Positions 62,493 to 64,000 of a stretch of DNA of 64,000 bases are shown here, one piece after another. Source of the DNA: Haloactinospora alba (lineage in GTDB: Bacteria; Actinomycetota; Actinomycetes; Streptosporangiales; Streptosporangiaceae); contig NZ_VFQC01000003.1 in the NCBI RefSeq assembly GCF_006717075.1, positions 62,001 to 126,000 of the forward strand, given 5' to 3'. Made by a program: the position numbers and the translations under genes. The stretch's first letter is position 1. Every line of letters begins with the position of its first letter. Below the pieces are notes generated by a model, which was not told where the DNA came from, made no database searches, and saw only the letters and a list, made by a program, of their open reading frames with translations.

Positions 62493-63667
62493 TGTGCTGC
62501 CTCCCGATCGCTGTTCTCGCCGGGGCGGGGACGCTCCCGGTCCTGTGGTCCGGGAAGACGCAGTGTGAACGTCGACCCCGAACCCTCCTTGCTCCACACC
62601 GTCACTTCCCCACGGTGGTGGGTCATGATGTGCTTGACGATGGCCAGGCCGAGGCCGGTGCCTCCCGTCGCCCGGCTGCGAGCGGCGTCCACCCGGTAGA
62701 ACCGCTCGAAGATCCGCTCCACGTCCTGCGGTGAGATGCCGATCCCCTGGTCCGCGACGTGGATCTCCACCGTCTTCTCGTTGGCCGCGGCCGACACGGA
62801 CACGCGGGTGCGCTCCGGGCTGTAGGCCACGGCGTTGGCCATGAGGTTGCGCACCGCGGTGGCCAGGAGGCTCTCGTCCCCCAGGGCGGTGAGGTCCTCG
62901 GCCCCGCTGATGACGACCTCGATCTCCTTGGCCTCGGCAGCGGTGCGCACCGAGTCGTAGGCCTCGTCCAGCACGCTCTGTACGTCGACGCTTTCCGGGT
63001 TGGCCATGGGCTCCGCGCCCTGGATGCGGGAGAGGGTGATCAGGTCCTGGATGACACTGGTGAGCCGGTTGGTCTCCTGCTGCATCCGGCCGGTGAAGCG
63101 CCGCACCGCATCCGGGTCGTCGCTGGCGTCGGATATGGTCTCGGCGAGCAGCGACAGCGCCCCCACCGGGGTCTTAAGCTCGTGACTGATGTTGGCGACG
63201 AAATCCCGGCGCACCGCTTCCACGCGGCGCTGCTCCGTCTGGTCCTCGGCGAGGACCAGGACGAGTCCGGTGCCGCCGAGCGGGGCGACCCGCACCGCGA
63301 ACGAGGTCACCTCGGGGCCGAACCGGCGCACGGCGACCTCGATCTCGGTCTCGCGGATGACGCCGTCGCGGCGCACCTGGCGAGCGAGGGCGAGCACGTC
63401 GCTGATGACGAGTTCGTTGTCCCGCACGATGCCGTACGCTCGGGCAGCGGGGCTGGCACGCAGTACCTGGTCCGCCGAGTCGAGCACGACAGCCGAGGAC
63501 GGCAGCGCCGCGAGCACTTCGGCGATCCCCTGGGGCAGTTCGGTCCGCGCCGGGAGGTCGGCCTCATGGGCACGCCGTCCCGCTCGGCGCCGCAGTGCCG
63601 CGCCGACCGCAACACCGACCAGGAGTCCGAGGAACCCCGCGATCGCAGCCAGAAGTTCTGATTGCAC
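62489..63667 (-). CDS. phoR: Sensor histidine kinase PhoR/SenX3
   Basis: 392 residues from the GTG at 63667. One N-terminal helix (LAAIAGFLGLLVGVAVGAAL), a PAS-like region, phospho-acceptor His162 in NISHELKTPVGAL, and the ATP-binding domain with N box NLMANAVAYSPE, DQGIGIS and GGTGLGLAIVKHI. Pairs with PhoP; divergent from phoU. Confidence 0.94.
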   Translation of the reverse strand: MQSELLAAIAGFLGLLVGVAVGAALRRRAGRRAHEADLPARTELPQGIAEVLAALPSSAVVLDSADQVLRASPAARAYGIVRDNELVISDVLALARQVRRDGVIRETEIEVAVRRFGPEVTSFAVRVAPLGGTGLVLVLAEDQTEQRRVEAVRRDFVANISHELKTPVGALSLLAETISDASDDPDAVRRFTGRMQQETNRLTSVIQDLITLSRIQGAEPMANPESVDVQSVLDEAYDSVRTAAEAKEIEVVISGAEDLTALGDESLLATAVRNLMANAVAYSPERTRVSVSAAANEKTVEIHVADQGIGISPQDVERIFERFYRVDAARSRATGGTGLGLAIVKHIMTHHRGEVTVWSKEGSGSTFTLRLPGPQDRERPRPGENSDREAAQ

Positions 63668-63738
63668 ACTCCGATCGTAGGACGGCGCTACCCCTCGTTA
63701 ATCGATTGGGCAGGCGCGACAACCGGTATTTCGTAAAT

Positions 63739-63771
63739 ATTCACCATTACTTCGGAATTGATTCAGTTAGC
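63739..63771 (+). promoter_or_regulatory. PHO-box-like repeats between phoR and phoU
   Basis: Three 11-nt units in the plus direction, ATTCACCATTA, CTTCGGAATTG and ATTCAGTTAGC, each with TTC at the same positions. The surrounding DNA is AT-rich. They match the PhoP unit less well than those at pstS. phoU starts at 63791. Confidence 0.55.
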
Positions 63772-63790
63772 ATCTGGGACGATTTGAACT

Positions 63791-64000
63791 ATGCGCGACA
63801 GCTACCACGAGGAGCTCGAAGCCCTCAGTGAGCGCCTCGTCGAAATGACGAGGCAGGCGCGGCACGGTGTCGCTCGGGCGACGACCGCGCTGCTGGACTC
63901 CGACCTGAACGCAGCACAGGAGGTTATCTCCGGGGACGAGGAAATAAACCGGCTGGACGACGAGATCGAGGCCAGCGCCTTCGATCTGATGGCGCGCCAG
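63791..64000 (+). CDS. phoU: Phosphate transport regulator PhoU (cut by window)
   Basis: The first 70 residues are visible from the ATG at 63791: MRDSYHEELEALSERLVEM and then INRLDDEIEASAFDLMARQ, the first helices of a PhoU domain (family ~220 residues). PhoU dampens PhoR signalling through PstB. The rest lies beyond the right edge. Confidence 0.93.
   Translation, partial: MRDSYHEELEALSERLVEMTRQARHGVARATTALLDSDLNAAQEVISGDEEINRLDDEIEASAFDLMARQ

Noticed and set aside
1-64000. tRNA, rRNA or known riboswitch genes
   Set aside because: No cloverleaf with a GGTTCGAATCC-type arm, rRNA segment or familiar riboswitch core was seen on either strand; a covariance-model scan would be needed to exclude them fully.

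Overview
This window comes from a very high-GC Gram-positive actinomycete. Mycothiol genes (mshA, mshD), GlnR, a rex-hemACDB operon, DUF397/DUF5753 gene pairs, MurT/GatD and bS22 all point to Actinobacteria. The DUF397-rich accessory DNA and codon usage suggest Nocardiopsaceae or a neighbouring family; that placement is inference. No rRNA or tRNA gene was found.

Layout. 1-4.4 kb: phosphate uptake operon pstSCAB on the minus strand (pstB cut by the window edge), with a phased PHO-box array upstream. 4.5-8.7 kb: mshD, a secreted Ser/Asp-rich membrane-anchored protein, glnR, and a small MoaD-like/glutaredoxin-like pair. 8.8-15.9 kb: Rex operator, rex, hemA, hemC, hemD (methyltransferase fusion), hemB and a prim-pol domain protein. 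15.9-23.4 kb: accessory block with a PIN-toxin remnant, LysR regulator, SDR, RraA-like protein, IS66 remnant, and a complete lactococcin-972-type bacteriocin locus (precursor, broken second precursor, large membrane protein, ABC ATPase) in AT-rich DNA. 23.6-35.4 kb: hemL, phosphatase, the 32-residue bS22 gene, epimerase, HAD phosphatase, a consensus CRP site, an unusual membrane-ABM fusion, LmeA-like protein, thioredoxin, a cysteine-type leader peptide before a rhodanese, DUF1416, MurT/GatD, and a GIDE-domain protein. 35.7-43.7 kb: second accessory block with an MFS/HxlR pair, two orphan mini-CRISPR arrays sharing the same leader and flanking two immunity-like genes, WhiJ-type regulators with DUF397 partners, and mosaic duplications. 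43.8-64 kb: conserved core with ygfZ, a Fur regulator, a lone small transcript, nitrobindin, a second GIDE protein, gpmA, mshA, a macrodomain protein, BlaI/M56, tandem zinc peptidases, DUF2207, dtd, and phoR-phoP divergent from phoU.

How it works together. PhoR-PhoP at the right end is the expected controller of the PHO boxes before pstS and phoU, so both ends of the window serve phosphate homeostasis, with GlnR (nitrogen) between. Rex links NADH/NAD ratio to tetrapyrrole synthesis, and hemL completes the five-carbon pathway. The two accessory blocks carry the interbacterial-competition and defence-like content: the bacteriocin locus and the CRISPR/immunity-gene cassette.
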